NCBI GenBank assembly: GCA_910588065.1
Contig: CAJUPZ010000009.1
Span: 43,442 to 107,441, forward strand
Direction of reading: 5' to 3'
Length of the DNA: 64,000 bases
Source: an uncultured Muribaculaceae bacterium
GTDB taxonomy: Bacteria > Bacteroidota > Bacteroidia > Bacteroidales > Muribaculaceae
Below, piece by piece: positions 35,102 to 42,947 of this stretch. The position numbers and the translations under genes are program-made. A model generated the notes under the pieces. The model did no database searches, was not told the origin of the DNA, and saw only the letters and a list, made by a program, of their open reading frames with translations. Position 1 is the first letter of the stretch, and the number at the start of each line of letters is the position of its first letter.

Positions 35102-35145
35102 CAAAAAGAAGGCCGAGCCAATTTCTGGCTCGGCCTTCTTTTTGC
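35102..35145 (+). terminator. Terminator of alaS
   Basis: A perfect 18-20 bp inverted repeat (35101-35120 with 35126-35145, core GGCCGAGCCA/TGGCTCGGCC) around ATTTC, ending in CTTCTTTTT. Works in either direction. Confidence 0.9.
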
Positions 35146-35175
35146 CCTGTTCGCCCGGTGCCGGTGGAGAAGGGC

Positions 35176-35212
35176 AAAAAAATAAGAGTCGAATCCTCCG
35201 GATTCGGCTCTT
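35176..35212 (-). terminator. Terminator of the small lipoprotein gene
   Basis: Stem 35184-35196 with 35200-35212 (AAGAGTCGAATCC / GGATTCGGCTCTT, one G.T pair), loop TCC, then TTATTTTTTT on the minus strand. Confidence 0.8.
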
Positions 35213-35235
35213 GTCTCTTTAGCGGTCGCTAAGGA

Positions 35236-35412
35236 TTACTCAGCAACAACTGCGCTGTCAGCGGCAACTGAATCAACAGCTACAACTTCCTCAACAACAA
35301 CAGCCTCTTCTGCTACTACAGAGTCAGTAGCTTCAGCAGCCTTGTCAGAAGAACCGCAAGAGAAAAGAGATGCGCTGAAAAGAACAGCAAGCATTAAAAC
35401 TAACTTTTTCAT
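35236..35412 (-). CDS. Small acidic lipoprotein, 58 aa
   Basis: The reading frame is ATG 35412 to TAA 35236. A lipoprotein signal peptide is clear: basic MKK, hydrophobic LVLMLAVLFSASL, then the lipobox LFSC with Cys at 19, and GSSDKAAE after it. The mature 40 residues are only A, V, E, D, S and T in a repeating pattern (DSVVAEEAVVVEEVVAVDSV). It has its own promoter with both elements and its own terminator, so it is a genuine monocistronic gene. It should be an abundant membrane-anchored acidic peptide; no known domain. It is shorter than most gene finders' cut-offs. Confidence 0.85.
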   Translation of the reverse strand: MKKLVLMLAVLFSASLFSCGSSDKAAEATDSVVAEEAVVVEEVVAVDSVAADSAVVAE

Positions 35413-35460
35413 TTTACTTTGATTAAATATTAAAACAATTTTTTTGCTTCAAAAACGATG

Positions 35461-35490
35461 CAAAGGTAATGCTTATTTACGATACTGCAA
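35461..35490 (-). promoter_or_regulatory. Promoter of the small lipoprotein gene
   Basis: Minus-strand TACCTTTG (35461-35468) and TTG (35488-35490), 19-nt spacer; 49 bp to the ATG. Confidence 0.65.
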
Positions 35491-35579
35491 GCGTTTTTTT
35501 ACTTTTTTTTTCTGCCATACGGCCATTTTCTTTAAAAAACCACAATTTTTGTATTGAGGAGGCCGCTCATTTAACAGTT

Positions 35580-37280
35580 TCAGGCTTCTGAGCTCTCCTT
35601 TGCCACAATGGAGTTGGCCATCTTGACTGCTTTGGTGATGTGGTCGCAGATATGGTCTTCGCCAACAAGAGCCTCGATGTTAGCGTGCTCAAGCACCTGA
35701 TGGACATTCTCGTTGACACCCGACAGCACCACATGGATACCCTCGGCCTGCGAAGATTTGATGAGTATCTCGAGGTTGTGCACACCGGTGGCGTCGATGA
35801 ACGGCACCTTGCGCATACGCAATATGCGCACTATCGGCTTGGCTGACATGGAGGTGCGCATCAACTCATCGAATTTGGTGGCTACCCCGAAGAAGAACGG
35901 GCCGTCAATCTCATATATCTCAACCCCCTTGGCTACATCCAGCACCTCATGCACGGTAGCCTCGCTGCCCTCGGCAACATCAAGCTGCTCGGAGTACACC
36001 TTTATCTGGGTGTTCTCCATCACACGGCGCAGGAACAGGATCACTGCAAGCAGAAGACCCATCTCGATAGCTATGGTAAGGTCGAAAATTACAGTCAGAA
36101 GGAATGTGACAATGAGTACTGTGACATCGCTCTTCGGATTTTTGAGTATGGCTCTGACGGTGCGCCAGCCGCTCATGTTGTAGCTCACCATTATGAGCAC
36201 GGCGGCGAGGGTGGCCATCGGCACAAGGTTGATGAGCGGCATCAGAAACAGGAATATGAGAAGGAGCACAACCGCGTGGACTATGCCCGCAACAGGGGTG
36301 CGGCCTCCGTTGGTGATATTTGTCATTGTTCGGGCTATAGCACCGGTAACAGGTATGCCTCCGAAAAATGGCACGGTGATGTTGGCAAGGCCCTGACCTA
36401 TCAGCTCGGTGTTGCTGTTGGTGCGCGAGCCGGTGACACCGTCCGCCACTGTTGACGAAAGCAGCGACTCTATCGCTCCCAGCACGGCGATTGTGAATGC
36501 AGAGGGGAGCAGCATATTGATGGTGGCCATGTTGAGTTCAAACCCGTGGGGCTGCGGTATGTCGGTAGGCAGGTTGCCGAAGCGGTCGCCGATAGTCTCT
36601 ATGTTGAAGCCTGGCACCGACCTGAGGAGCCAGCAGGCAACAGTGGCAATGATTATGGCAATCAGCGCGCCGGGCAGCTTCTTGGATATTTTCGGAGTTA
36701 CTATTATAATAAGGAGTGAGATCAGGCCTACGGCAAAGGTGCTCAGGTCGATATTGCCGAAGTTGCGTATATATTCACCCCACTTGGGCAGGAATTCGCT
36801 CGGCACATTGGTGAGCCCGAGACCGAAGAAGTCGTTTATCTGCGTGGAGAATATGGTCAGGGCAATACCGGCTGTGAACCCCACCACAATAGGGTAGGGT
36901 ATGAATTTTATGACAGTGCCGAGATGGAACACTCCGAGCAACACAAGTATCAGGCCGGCCATGAAGGTGGCTATCGCGAGTCCCTGCAGGCCAAAGGTGG
37001 CAATGATGTTGTATACAATAACGATGAACGCCCCGGTAGGTCCGCCGATCTGGACAGAGCAGCCGCCGAGAGCCGACACCATGAAGCCGCCGATGATGGC
37101 TGTGATGAGGCCTACTGTCGGGCTCACACCGCTGGCTATGCCAAACGCTATTGCGAGAGGAAGGGCTACGATGCCGACCACAATGCCGGCGATAAGGTCG
37201 CTTTTGAAGCGCTTCGCATCATAATGGCGCAGCGCTGAGAATAGTTTTGGTCTGAAATCGACCGGTCCTGAAAGATGCAT
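35580..37280 (-). CDS. SulP family anion transporter with STAS domain
   Basis: 566 residues. About ten to twelve membrane helices carry the SulP signature (GIVVGIVALPLAIAFGIASGVSPTVGLITAI; PTGAFIVIVYNI; SVQIGGPTGAF). The C-terminal cytoplasmic STAS domain (about 435-550) has the conserved phosphorylatable region FIDATGVHNLEIL. Family members move sulfate, bicarbonate or dicarboxylates with Na+ or H+. The substrate cannot be read here. Monocistronic, with a clear promoter. Confidence 0.93.
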   Translation of the reverse strand: MHLSGPVDFRPKLFSALRHYDAKRFKSDLIAGIVVGIVALPLAIAFGIASGVSPTVGLITAIIGGFMVSALGGCSVQIGGPTGAFIVIVYNIIATFGLQGLAIATFMAGLILVLLGVFHLGTVIKFIPYPIVVGFTAGIALTIFSTQINDFFGLGLTNVPSEFLPKWGEYIRNFGNIDLSTFAVGLISLLIIIVTPKISKKLPGALIAIIIATVACWLLRSVPGFNIETIGDRFGNLPTDIPQPHGFELNMATINMLLPSAFTIAVLGAIESLLSSTVADGVTGSRTNSNTELIGQGLANITVPFFGGIPVTGAIARTMTNITNGGRTPVAGIVHAVVLLLIFLFLMPLINLVPMATLAAVLIMVSYNMSGWRTVRAILKNPKSDVTVLIVTFLLTVIFDLTIAIEMGLLLAVILFLRRVMENTQIKVYSEQLDVAEGSEATVHEVLDVAKGVEIYEIDGPFFFGVATKFDELMRTSMSAKPIVRILRMRKVPFIDATGVHNLEILIKSSQAEGIHVVLSGVNENVHQVLEHANIEALVGEDHICDHITKAVKMANSIVAKESSEA

Positions 37281-37343
37281 ATTCTTACCTATAAAAAACT
37301 AAGAAACGTGGTGGCGGTGCACACCGCCTCAAAAATGAAGCTG

Positions 37344-37374
37344 CAAAGGTACACAAAATTTGCGTATTCGCCAA
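37344..37374 (-). promoter_or_regulatory. Promoter of the SulP gene
   Basis: Minus-strand TACCTTTG (37344-37351) and TTG (37372-37374), spacer 20 nt. Confidence 0.65.
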
Positions 37375-37451
37375 TAAATTGCAACGAATATGGAAAAATG
37401 TTAAAAACATTATCCCACATTATTCTCGCCTTACACGCTTTGGGCAGCCGC

Positions 37452-37485
37452 AAAAAAAAGAGGCGTTGCCCATGGGCACGCCTCT
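37452..37485 (-). terminator. Terminator of rplS
   Basis: Stem AGAGGCGT... / ...ACGCCTCT (37459-37485) with the inner GCCCATGGGC, followed by eight T on the minus strand. Confidence 0.85.
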
Positions 37486-37516
37486 CTGATTTTTTTTGAT
37501 GCAAGCGGTGCGTCTA

Positions 37517-37873
37517 TTACTTTGACACCACGCGACGCTCTTTGATACGGGCTTTTTTGCCGGTGAGCTTGCGGAGGTAGTAAAGTTTAGCACGGCGCAC
37601 TTTGCCGTATTTGTTGACGGTGATAGAGTCGATGAAGGGTGACTCGATGGGGAAGATACGTTCAACACCGATGTTGTCGCTCATCTTGCGAACAGTGAAA
37701 CGTTTCTTTTCGCCGTCTCCCGAAATGCGGATAACAACGCCGCGATACTGCTGGATACGTTCTTTGTTACCCTCTTTGATGCGGTAAGCAACGGTGATTG
37801 TGTCACCGGGGCCGAATTCGGGATGCTGTTTGCCGGTAGCGTATGCTTCTTCGACAACTTTGATTAAATCCAT
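37517..37873 (-). CDS. rplS: 50S ribosomal protein L19
   Basis: 118 residues, normal length. Conserved segments are FGPGDTITVAYRIKEGNKERIQQYRGVVI, RKMSDNIGVERIFPIESP and GKVRRAKLYYLR. L19 sits at the 30S-50S interface. Monocistronic with its own promoter and terminator; in many phyla it is in a trmD operon, which is not the case here. Confidence 0.97.
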   Translation of the reverse strand: MDLIKVVEEAYATGKQHPEFGPGDTITVAYRIKEGNKERIQQYRGVVIRISGDGEKKRFTVRKMSDNIGVERIFPIESPFIDSITVNKYGKVRRAKLYYLRKLTGKKARIKERRVVSK

Positions 37874-37952
37874 TTTTTTTGATATTAAAATGTTAACACT
37901 CGCGCAATATGGACAGGCTGCATGTCCTTCCAGAGATTACGCAATCCGGCTG

Positions 37953-37983
37953 CAAAATTAGTATTTATTTCTAAACTATGCAA
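37953..37983 (-). promoter_or_regulatory. Promoter of rplS
   Basis: Minus-strand TAATTTTG (37953-37960) and TTG (37981-37983), spacer 20 nt; leader about 75 nt. Confidence 0.6.
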
Positions 37984-38044
37984 CAGGCCGGTCGGTTTTT
38001 TAAGTGGTTTTTTGTGTGCAACTCTGTGGATGACAGGCAGGGGG

Positions 38045-38500
38045 CTACATATTGTCAGTCACAACGTCGTCGTCATCGTCATCATCGAAGTCAAAATCGA
38101 AATCCCAGCCGTCGCCGGTGGCCTGCTCGGTGAATTTGCTGAGCTCGCGTCCCTCTCGCTTGGTGGGGCGGCCGAGACCTTTGCGTCGGTCAATGAATCC
38201 GCTGATTTTCACAACCTCAAGCAGGTCGAGCTGGCTCTGTGGGGTGATGTTCTCGAGATAGCCGGGCACAAGCTTGGCCCCGAGGCGGTTTTCGGTGAGG
38301 GCAAGTACCCGGAATGAGTATGTCACCGGCGGTTTGCGCACTTCGATGATGTCTCCGACCTTGACTGTGCGCGAAGGCTTGACGGTTGCACCGCCAATGC
38401 TCACTCTGCCCTTTTTGCAGGCTTCAGCCGAGATGGTTCTTGTCTTGAAAATGCGGGTGGCCCACATCCATTTGTCTATGCGTTCTTCGGTCTTGGCCAT
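38045..38500 (-). CDS. S4-domain RNA-binding protein, Hsp15 family
   Basis: 151 residues from ATG 38500 (MAKTEERIDKWMWATRIFKTRTISAEACKKGRVSI). The S4 fold at the N-terminus is as in Hsp15, which recycles 50S subunits carrying a stuck peptidyl-tRNA. The C-terminus is GLGRPTKREGRELSKF, then an unusual run of Asp (FDFDFDDDDDDDVV). It is the third gene after rplY and pth, 4 bp after pth; pth frees peptidyl-tRNA, so the pairing is functionally sensible. Confidence 0.9.
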   Translation of the reverse strand: MAKTEERIDKWMWATRIFKTRTISAEACKKGRVSIGGATVKPSRTVKVGDIIEVRKPPVTYSFRVLALTENRLGAKLVPGYLENITPQSQLDLLEVVKISGFIDRRKGLGRPTKREGRELSKFTEQATGDGWDFDFDFDDDDDDDVVTDNM

Positions 38501-38504
38501 AAAA

Positions 38505-39068
38505 TTATTTGTTGTTATAGTTGCACATGGCAAAGCTGAGTCCGCTGAGGCAGAAAGCTTTCAGCGCCTCGCAGGCAACCTCTATGCGGGCAGGCAGCTC
38601 CTGCCTCTGCTCCGGGGTGAAGCAGCCGAGCACATATTCTATCTGCGCGCCCTTAGGATAATCGTTGCCTATGCCGAAGCGCAGGCGCGGATATGCCTGG
38701 GTGCCGAGCATGGCGGCGATATTTTTGAGTCCGTTGTGTCCGGCGTCGCTGCCGCTGCCTTTGAGGCGGATGGCGCCGAATGGCAGGGCGATGTCATCTA
38801 CCAGCACAAGTATGTGGTCGGTGTCGATGTTCTCCTTCTCTTTCCAGTAGCGCACGGCGTTGCCGCTCAGGTTCATGTAGGTCGAGGGCTTCAGGAGCAC
38901 AAGCTGTTTGTTTTTAAGGCGTGTTCGGGCAACATCTCCGTAACGGTCGGTTGTAAAAGTAATATTGGATGCCTTTGCAAAGGCATCCAATATCATAAAA
39001 CCGATGTTGTGGCGGGTAGCGGCATATTCGTCGCCGATGTTTCCCAGCCCAACAATGAGGTATTTCAT
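38505..39068 (-). CDS. pth: Peptidyl-tRNA hydrolase
   Basis: 187 residues. Cleaves peptidyl-tRNA dropped from ribosomes. Catalytic His in TRHNIGFMILD (about residue 20), the substrate loop KPSTYMNLSG, Asp of VDDIALPFG and SGSDAGHNGLKNI are all present. It lies between rplY (20 bp upstream) and the Hsp15 gene (4 bp downstream), the usual Bacteroidota arrangement. Confidence 0.96.
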   Translation of the reverse strand: MKYLIVGLGNIGDEYAATRHNIGFMILDAFAKASNITFTTDRYGDVARTRLKNKQLVLLKPSTYMNLSGNAVRYWKEKENIDTDHILVLVDDIALPFGAIRLKGSGSDAGHNGLKNIAAMLGTQAYPRLRFGIGNDYPKGAQIEYVLGCFTPEQRQELPARIEVACEALKAFCLSGLSFAMCNYNNK

Positions 39069-39088
39069 AGAAAACTATGTTCGGTTGA

Positions 39089-39745
39089 TTACTTGCCGGC
39101 TGCGGCAGCTGCTGCGGCACCACGGGCGGCGCGGGTGAGCTGAACGGCGCATACAACGGCGTTTTTGGCGTTCATCAGTTCGAGACCCTCGAAGTGGAGT
39201 TCGCCAATCTGGAGTGTCTTGCCGAGGCCGAGGTTGTCAACGTTGATGACAACGCGCTCGGGAATGTTGGTGTAGGGAGCTTTAACCTTGATTTTCTTCA
39301 TGCTGAGGGTCAGCTTACCACCGGCTTTAACACCTTCTGCGTGGCCTTCGAGCTTGACAGGCACTTCGATGGTGACGGGTTTCTTTTCGCTCACTTCGAG
39401 AAGGTCCATGTGGAGGATGGTGTCCTTTACGGGGTGGAACTGGATGTCCTTGAGCACAGCCATGCGTTTTTCGCCGTGGAGGTCGAGCTCTATAGCGAAG
39501 ATGTCGGGAGTATAAACGAGCTTGCGCACAGCTTCGTTGGTAACGGCGAGGTCAGTAGTGATAAGACCTTTGCCGGGGTTGATTTCAACGATTTTTTCGC
39601 CTGCGCGGAGCTTGCCGCTGTAGGGGAGGTCGATGATTTCGCCGCCGTTGAGCACAACGGGGATTTTGTTTTCCTTGCGCAGAGCTTTAGCTGCTTTCTT
39701 GCCGAGGTCGGTACGGGGCTCGGCTGCGAGCTGGAATGTCTTCAT
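39089..39745 (-). CDS. rplY: 50S ribosomal protein L25/Ctc
   Basis: 218 residues, the long (CTC-type) form: an N-terminal 5S-rRNA-binding L25 domain (ALRKENKIPVVLNGGEI; HMDLLEV) and the extra C-terminal beta domain (AEGVKAGGKLTLSMKKIKVKAPYTNIPERVVINVDNLGLGKTL), ending in an Ala/Gly-rich tail. First gene of the rplY-pth-Hsp15 operon. Confidence 0.95.
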   Translation of the reverse strand: MKTFQLAAEPRTDLGKKAAKALRKENKIPVVLNGGEIIDLPYSGKLRAGEKIVEINPGKGLITTDLAVTNEAVRKLVYTPDIFAIELDLHGEKRMAVLKDIQFHPVKDTILHMDLLEVSEKKPVTIEVPVKLEGHAEGVKAGGKLTLSMKKIKVKAPYTNIPERVVINVDNLGLGKTLQIGELHFEGLELMNAKNAVVCAVQLTRAARGAAAAAAAGK

Positions 39746-39835
39746 GAGAATTTAATTAAATGTGTTACTCAAAATTAAGTGAATTATTGATGCTCCTTAA
39801 TTTCCCATCACACGGGGGATGCTAAAAAGCGGTTG

Positions 39836-39866
39836 CAAAGGTAGTGATTTTTTTTAAATTCCACAA
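39836..39866 (-). promoter_or_regulatory. Promoter of rplY-pth-Hsp15
   Basis: Minus-strand TACCTTTG (39836-39843) and TTG (39864-39866), spacer 20 nt; back to back with the plus-strand promoter at 39881. Confidence 0.65.
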
Positions 39867-39880
39867 CTCCGGGCGAATTG

Positions 39881-39912
39881 TTTGTATAATAGCGGTGTTT
39901 AAGCTACCTTTG
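39881..39912 (+). promoter_or_regulatory. Promoter of the PASTA-rluA unit
   Basis: TTTG (39881-39884), 20 nt, TACCTTTG (39905-39912); the start codon GTG at 39936 is 23 bp downstream. Confidence 0.65.
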
Positions 39913-39935
39913 CATAGTTTTTTAGAAATTGCAAA

Positions 39936-40583
39936 GTGGATACACCTAATAATAAACGGCATAATAAGCAATCATTTTTTCAGCGCCATCAGTTCGGTAA
40001 GTCGCTGTTGATAAATCTCGGTATCATGGCTCTTGCAACAACAGTTGTTGTGTGGCTTGCTCTGGTGTGGCTCGATGTGTGGACCGACCACGGCCACTAC
40101 GAGACAGTGCCGCAGGTGAAAGGGCTGAGCTATGACCTCGCTGCCGGCCAGCTTCGCGGCGAGGGGTTTCAGGTTGAGATTTCCGATTCGGTATATGACA
40201 CCAAGACCCGCCCGGGCACTGTGATAGAGCAGAACCCGAAGGTAGGTACCAAAGTAAAGTCTGGCCGCGTGGTGTATCTTACCGTCACGGCTTTCGAAAC
40301 CAAGACTGTGAGTGTGCCCATGCTCACCGATGTTTCCGAGCGTCAGGCCCGGTCGGTGCTTGAAGGGCTCGGCATAAAGGATGTTGTGACAGTGCGTGTG
40401 CCTTCGGAGTATCGTGACCTGGTTCTCGGTGTGAAGCGCGACAATGTGCCTCTTGCTCCCGGAGCGAAGGTGCCGGTGACGGCGCGAATCACACTCGAGG
40501 TGGGCGAGGGTATGGTGGCTGAGAGCGATTCAACTTCGGCTGAGGCGCATTCCCAGGAAGATTATTCAGGATATTTCGACTGA
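39936..40583 (+). CDS. PASTA domain membrane protein
   Basis: 215 residues from a GTG. A short basic cytoplasmic part (NNKRHNKQSFFQRHQFGKS), one membrane helix (about 24-47) and two PASTA domains outside (VPQVKGLSYDLAAGQLRGEGF...; VPMLTDVSERQARSVLEGLGI...), then an acidic Ser-rich end. PASTA units bind cell-wall muropeptides or act as spacers. Unlike Firmicute PASTA proteins there is no kinase or transpeptidase part. It is 1 bp upstream of the pseudouridine synthase gene, a fixed pair in Bacteroidota. Confidence 0.88.
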   Translation: MDTPNNKRHNKQSFFQRHQFGKSLLINLGIMALATTVVVWLALVWLDVWTDHGHYETVPQVKGLSYDLAAGQLRGEGFQVEISDSVYDTKTRPGTVIEQNPKVGTKVKSGRVVYLTVTAFETKTVSVPMLTDVSERQARSVLEGLGIKDVVTVRVPSEYRDLVLGVKRDNVPLAPGAKVPVTARITLEVGEGMVAESDSTSAEAHSQEDYSGYFD

Positions 40584-40584
40584 T

Positions 40585-41646
40585 ATGGAGCAGACTCCGG
40601 ATGTGATTGACGCGGAAGATCTTGAACAGGATGATTCCGGTGGCCTGTACGAGCATTTCAGGTTTGTGGCCGACAAGGGCCAGCAGTTGCTGCGGGTAGA
40701 CAAGTTTCTGGTGTCGCGGCTTGAGAAATCGTCTCGCAACAGGGTGCAGCAGGCCGCCGATGCGGGGTGTGTGCTTGTGAACGGCAGGCCGGTGAAGTCC
40801 AACTACCGTGTGAAGCCGCTTGATGTTGTGAGTGTGGTAATGGACCGTCCGCGCTACGAGAGCGAGATAATTGCTGAGGATATACCGCTTGATATTGTGT
40901 ATGAGGATGATACCGTGCTGGTTGTGAACAAGCCTGCCGGGCTTGTTGTGCATCCCGGACATGGCAATTATACCGGCACTCTTGTCAATGCGCTTGCATG
41001 GCATTTCCGCGATTCGGCTGATTATGATGTGAATGACCCGCGGCTCGGCCTTGTTCACCGTATAGACAAGGATACCTCCGGACTGCTTGTGGTGGCGAAG
41101 ACTCCTGATGCAAAGACTCATCTCGGCAAGCAGTTTTTTGAAAAAAGCACCAAGCGCGAGTATGTAGCTGTGGTGTGGGGCACTCCCGAGCCGGATAGCG
41201 GTACGGTTACGGGCAATATCGGCAGGTCGCTGAGCGACCGTCTTGTGATGGATGTGTTTCCGCCGGATAGTGAGTATGGCAAGCATGCGGTGACCCACTA
41301 CAGCGTGGTGGAGCGGTTTGCCCATGTGAGTGTTGTGAAGTGTGTTCTCGAGACAGGGCGCACCCATCAGATTCGCGCTCACATGCGTCATATAGGTCAC
41401 CCGCTGTTCAATGATGCCCGCTATGGGGGCGACAAGGTGCTCCGCGGCTTGCGTTCGGCCTCGTATAACAGATTTATAAACAATTGCTTTGAGCTGTGTC
41501 CCCGTCAGGCGCTCCATGCCCGGACGCTCGGCTTTGTGCATCCCGCTACCGGTGAGGAGATGTTTTTCAGCGCGCCGTTGCCGGCCGATATGGAAGCGCT
41601 GATGCAAAAATGGCGCACATACTCAGCCGCGTCAATGGATAATTGA
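40585..41646 (+). CDS. RluA family pseudouridine synthase (RluD-like)
   Basis: 353 residues. An S4 domain is at the N-terminus (LRVDKFLVSRLEKSSRNRVQQAADAGCVLVNG), then the RluA catalytic core with the Asp in HRIDKDTSGLLVVAKT and the RTHQIRAHMRHIGHP motif. It converts uridines to pseudouridine in rRNA; S4 plus this core fits RluD (helix 69 of 23S rRNA), but paralogues cannot be told apart by eye. Confidence 0.93.
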   Translation: MEQTPDVIDAEDLEQDDSGGLYEHFRFVADKGQQLLRVDKFLVSRLEKSSRNRVQQAADAGCVLVNGRPVKSNYRVKPLDVVSVVMDRPRYESEIIAEDIPLDIVYEDDTVLVVNKPAGLVVHPGHGNYTGTLVNALAWHFRDSADYDVNDPRLGLVHRIDKDTSGLLVVAKTPDAKTHLGKQFFEKSTKREYVAVVWGTPEPDSGTVTGNIGRSLSDRLVMDVFPPDSEYGKHAVTHYSVVERFAHVSVVKCVLETGRTHQIRAHMRHIGHPLFNDARYGGDKVLRGLRSASYNRFINNCFELCPRQALHARTLGFVHPATGEEMFFSAPLPADMEALMQKWRTYSAASMDN

Positions 41647-41688
41647 CAAAAATAGGAGCCAAGGTATATTTATTTCGATAAAAATTAC

Positions 41689-41696
41689 TAACTTTG
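41689..41696 (+). promoter_or_regulatory. -7 element of the acyltransferase gene
   Basis: TAACTTTG, 45 bp before ATG 41741. Confidence 0.5.
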
Positions 41697-41740
41697 AATC
41701 GAAGATTTGGCGCGTGACGCCGCTACACGTTGAGACAGAT

Positions 41741-42907
41741 ATGACCAATATACAAGATTTCAGTGAGATAGCCCCGTTTGATGACTCTCAGTTCGCGGAA
41801 AAAATGGCTCTGCTTGTCAAGGAGCCGGGATTTGAACATGCGGTGAGATATGTTATGCCGCAGGTTGATTTTCCGGAATTTGTTAAGAATCTTCTGAGTA
41901 TCCGGGACAAATGCACTTTCCAGACCAAAATCATGTGGCCGTTTCTGGAAATGCTCGCCTCGAAAACAACTTCAGGCATTACCGTAGGAGGTCTTGAGAA
42001 TATCAGCGGCGACCGCTCCTGTACTTTCATAACGAATCATCGTGATATCGTGCTTGATGCGTCATTCCTGAATCTGTGCTTTCTCCGCGCGGGTGTTCCT
42101 ACCTCGGAGATTGCGATAGGCAACAATCTGCTGATATACGAGTGGATAACAGACCTTGTGAGGCTCAACAAGAGTTTCATAGTGAAGCGCAATCTGCGCA
42201 TAACCCAGGCGCTTGAGGCTGCCAAGCAACTGTCGGCCTACATACACTATGCCATAACGCAAAAGCATGAGAGCGTGTGGATAGCCCAGCGCGAGGGCAG
42301 GGCAAAGGATTCAAATGATGTTACCCAGGAGAGTCTTGTGAAGATGCTTGCTCTTGACGGAGGGGGCACAATTGCAGAGAATCTGCTGCCTATCAACCTT
42401 ACACCGGCCGCCATATCATACGAATATGACCCGAATGACTATCTGAAAGCCCGTGAGTTTCTGCTCAAGCGCATCGACCCGGAGTTCAAGAAGTCGCCGC
42501 ATGATGATCTTCTGAGCATGGAGACAGGTATGCTCCAGCCCAAGGGACATGTGCATTTTGAAATAGGCAAGTGTGTCAATCCGGCCATTGAGCCGCTGGT
42601 GAATGTGGAGGACCGCAACGAGGTTATCAAGCAGGTATGCTCCGCAATAGACAAAACCATACACAGCGGCTACAAGATTTATCCGATAAATTATGTTGCA
42701 TACGATCTGCTTCACCGCAGCCATAAGTTTGTAGAGGAGTATACCCCGGCGCAAGCTGCTGATTTCGAGCAGTATGTCGAAACCCAGCTTGATAAGGTGG
42801 AACTTCCGGATGTGTCCACTCTCGACCGTTCGTTCATGCGCGAGATGATGCTGACAATGTATGCGAATCCGCTTAAAAATAAAATTGCAGCCAAGGAGCA
42901 GAACTGA
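41741..42907 (+). CDS. PlsC-like acyltransferase
   Basis: 388 residues from ATG 41741. The acyltransferase block has TFITNHRDIVLDASFL (His-Asp pair; I count five residues between them, where classic PlsC has four), FIVKRNLR and the glycine-rich WIAQREGRAKDS, corresponding to motifs I-III of glycerolipid acyltransferases. No membrane helix is evident, so it may be peripheral. It is longer than PlsC (about 245), with extra N- and C-terminal helical parts as usual for this Bacteroidota family. The acyl acceptor is uncertain. Confidence 0.82.
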   Translation: MTNIQDFSEIAPFDDSQFAEKMALLVKEPGFEHAVRYVMPQVDFPEFVKNLLSIRDKCTFQTKIMWPFLEMLASKTTSGITVGGLENISGDRSCTFITNHRDIVLDASFLNLCFLRAGVPTSEIAIGNNLLIYEWITDLVRLNKSFIVKRNLRITQALEAAKQLSAYIHYAITQKHESVWIAQREGRAKDSNDVTQESLVKMLALDGGGTIAENLLPINLTPAAISYEYDPNDYLKAREFLLKRIDPEFKKSPHDDLLSMETGMLQPKGHVHFEIGKCVNPAIEPLVNVEDRNEVIKQVCSAIDKTIHSGYKIYPINYVAYDLLHRSHKFVEEYTPAQAADFEQYVETQLDKVELPDVSTLDRSFMREMMLTMYANPLKNKIAAKEQN

Positions 42908-42947
42908 CTCATGTGAGTGAGTTGTTATAATAAGAAACTTAACGTAG

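Noticed and set aside
40489..41607. Minus-strand ORF of 372 aa
   Set aside because: Antisense to the RluA-family synthase and PASTA genes; His/Arg-rich with no domain. A shadow.
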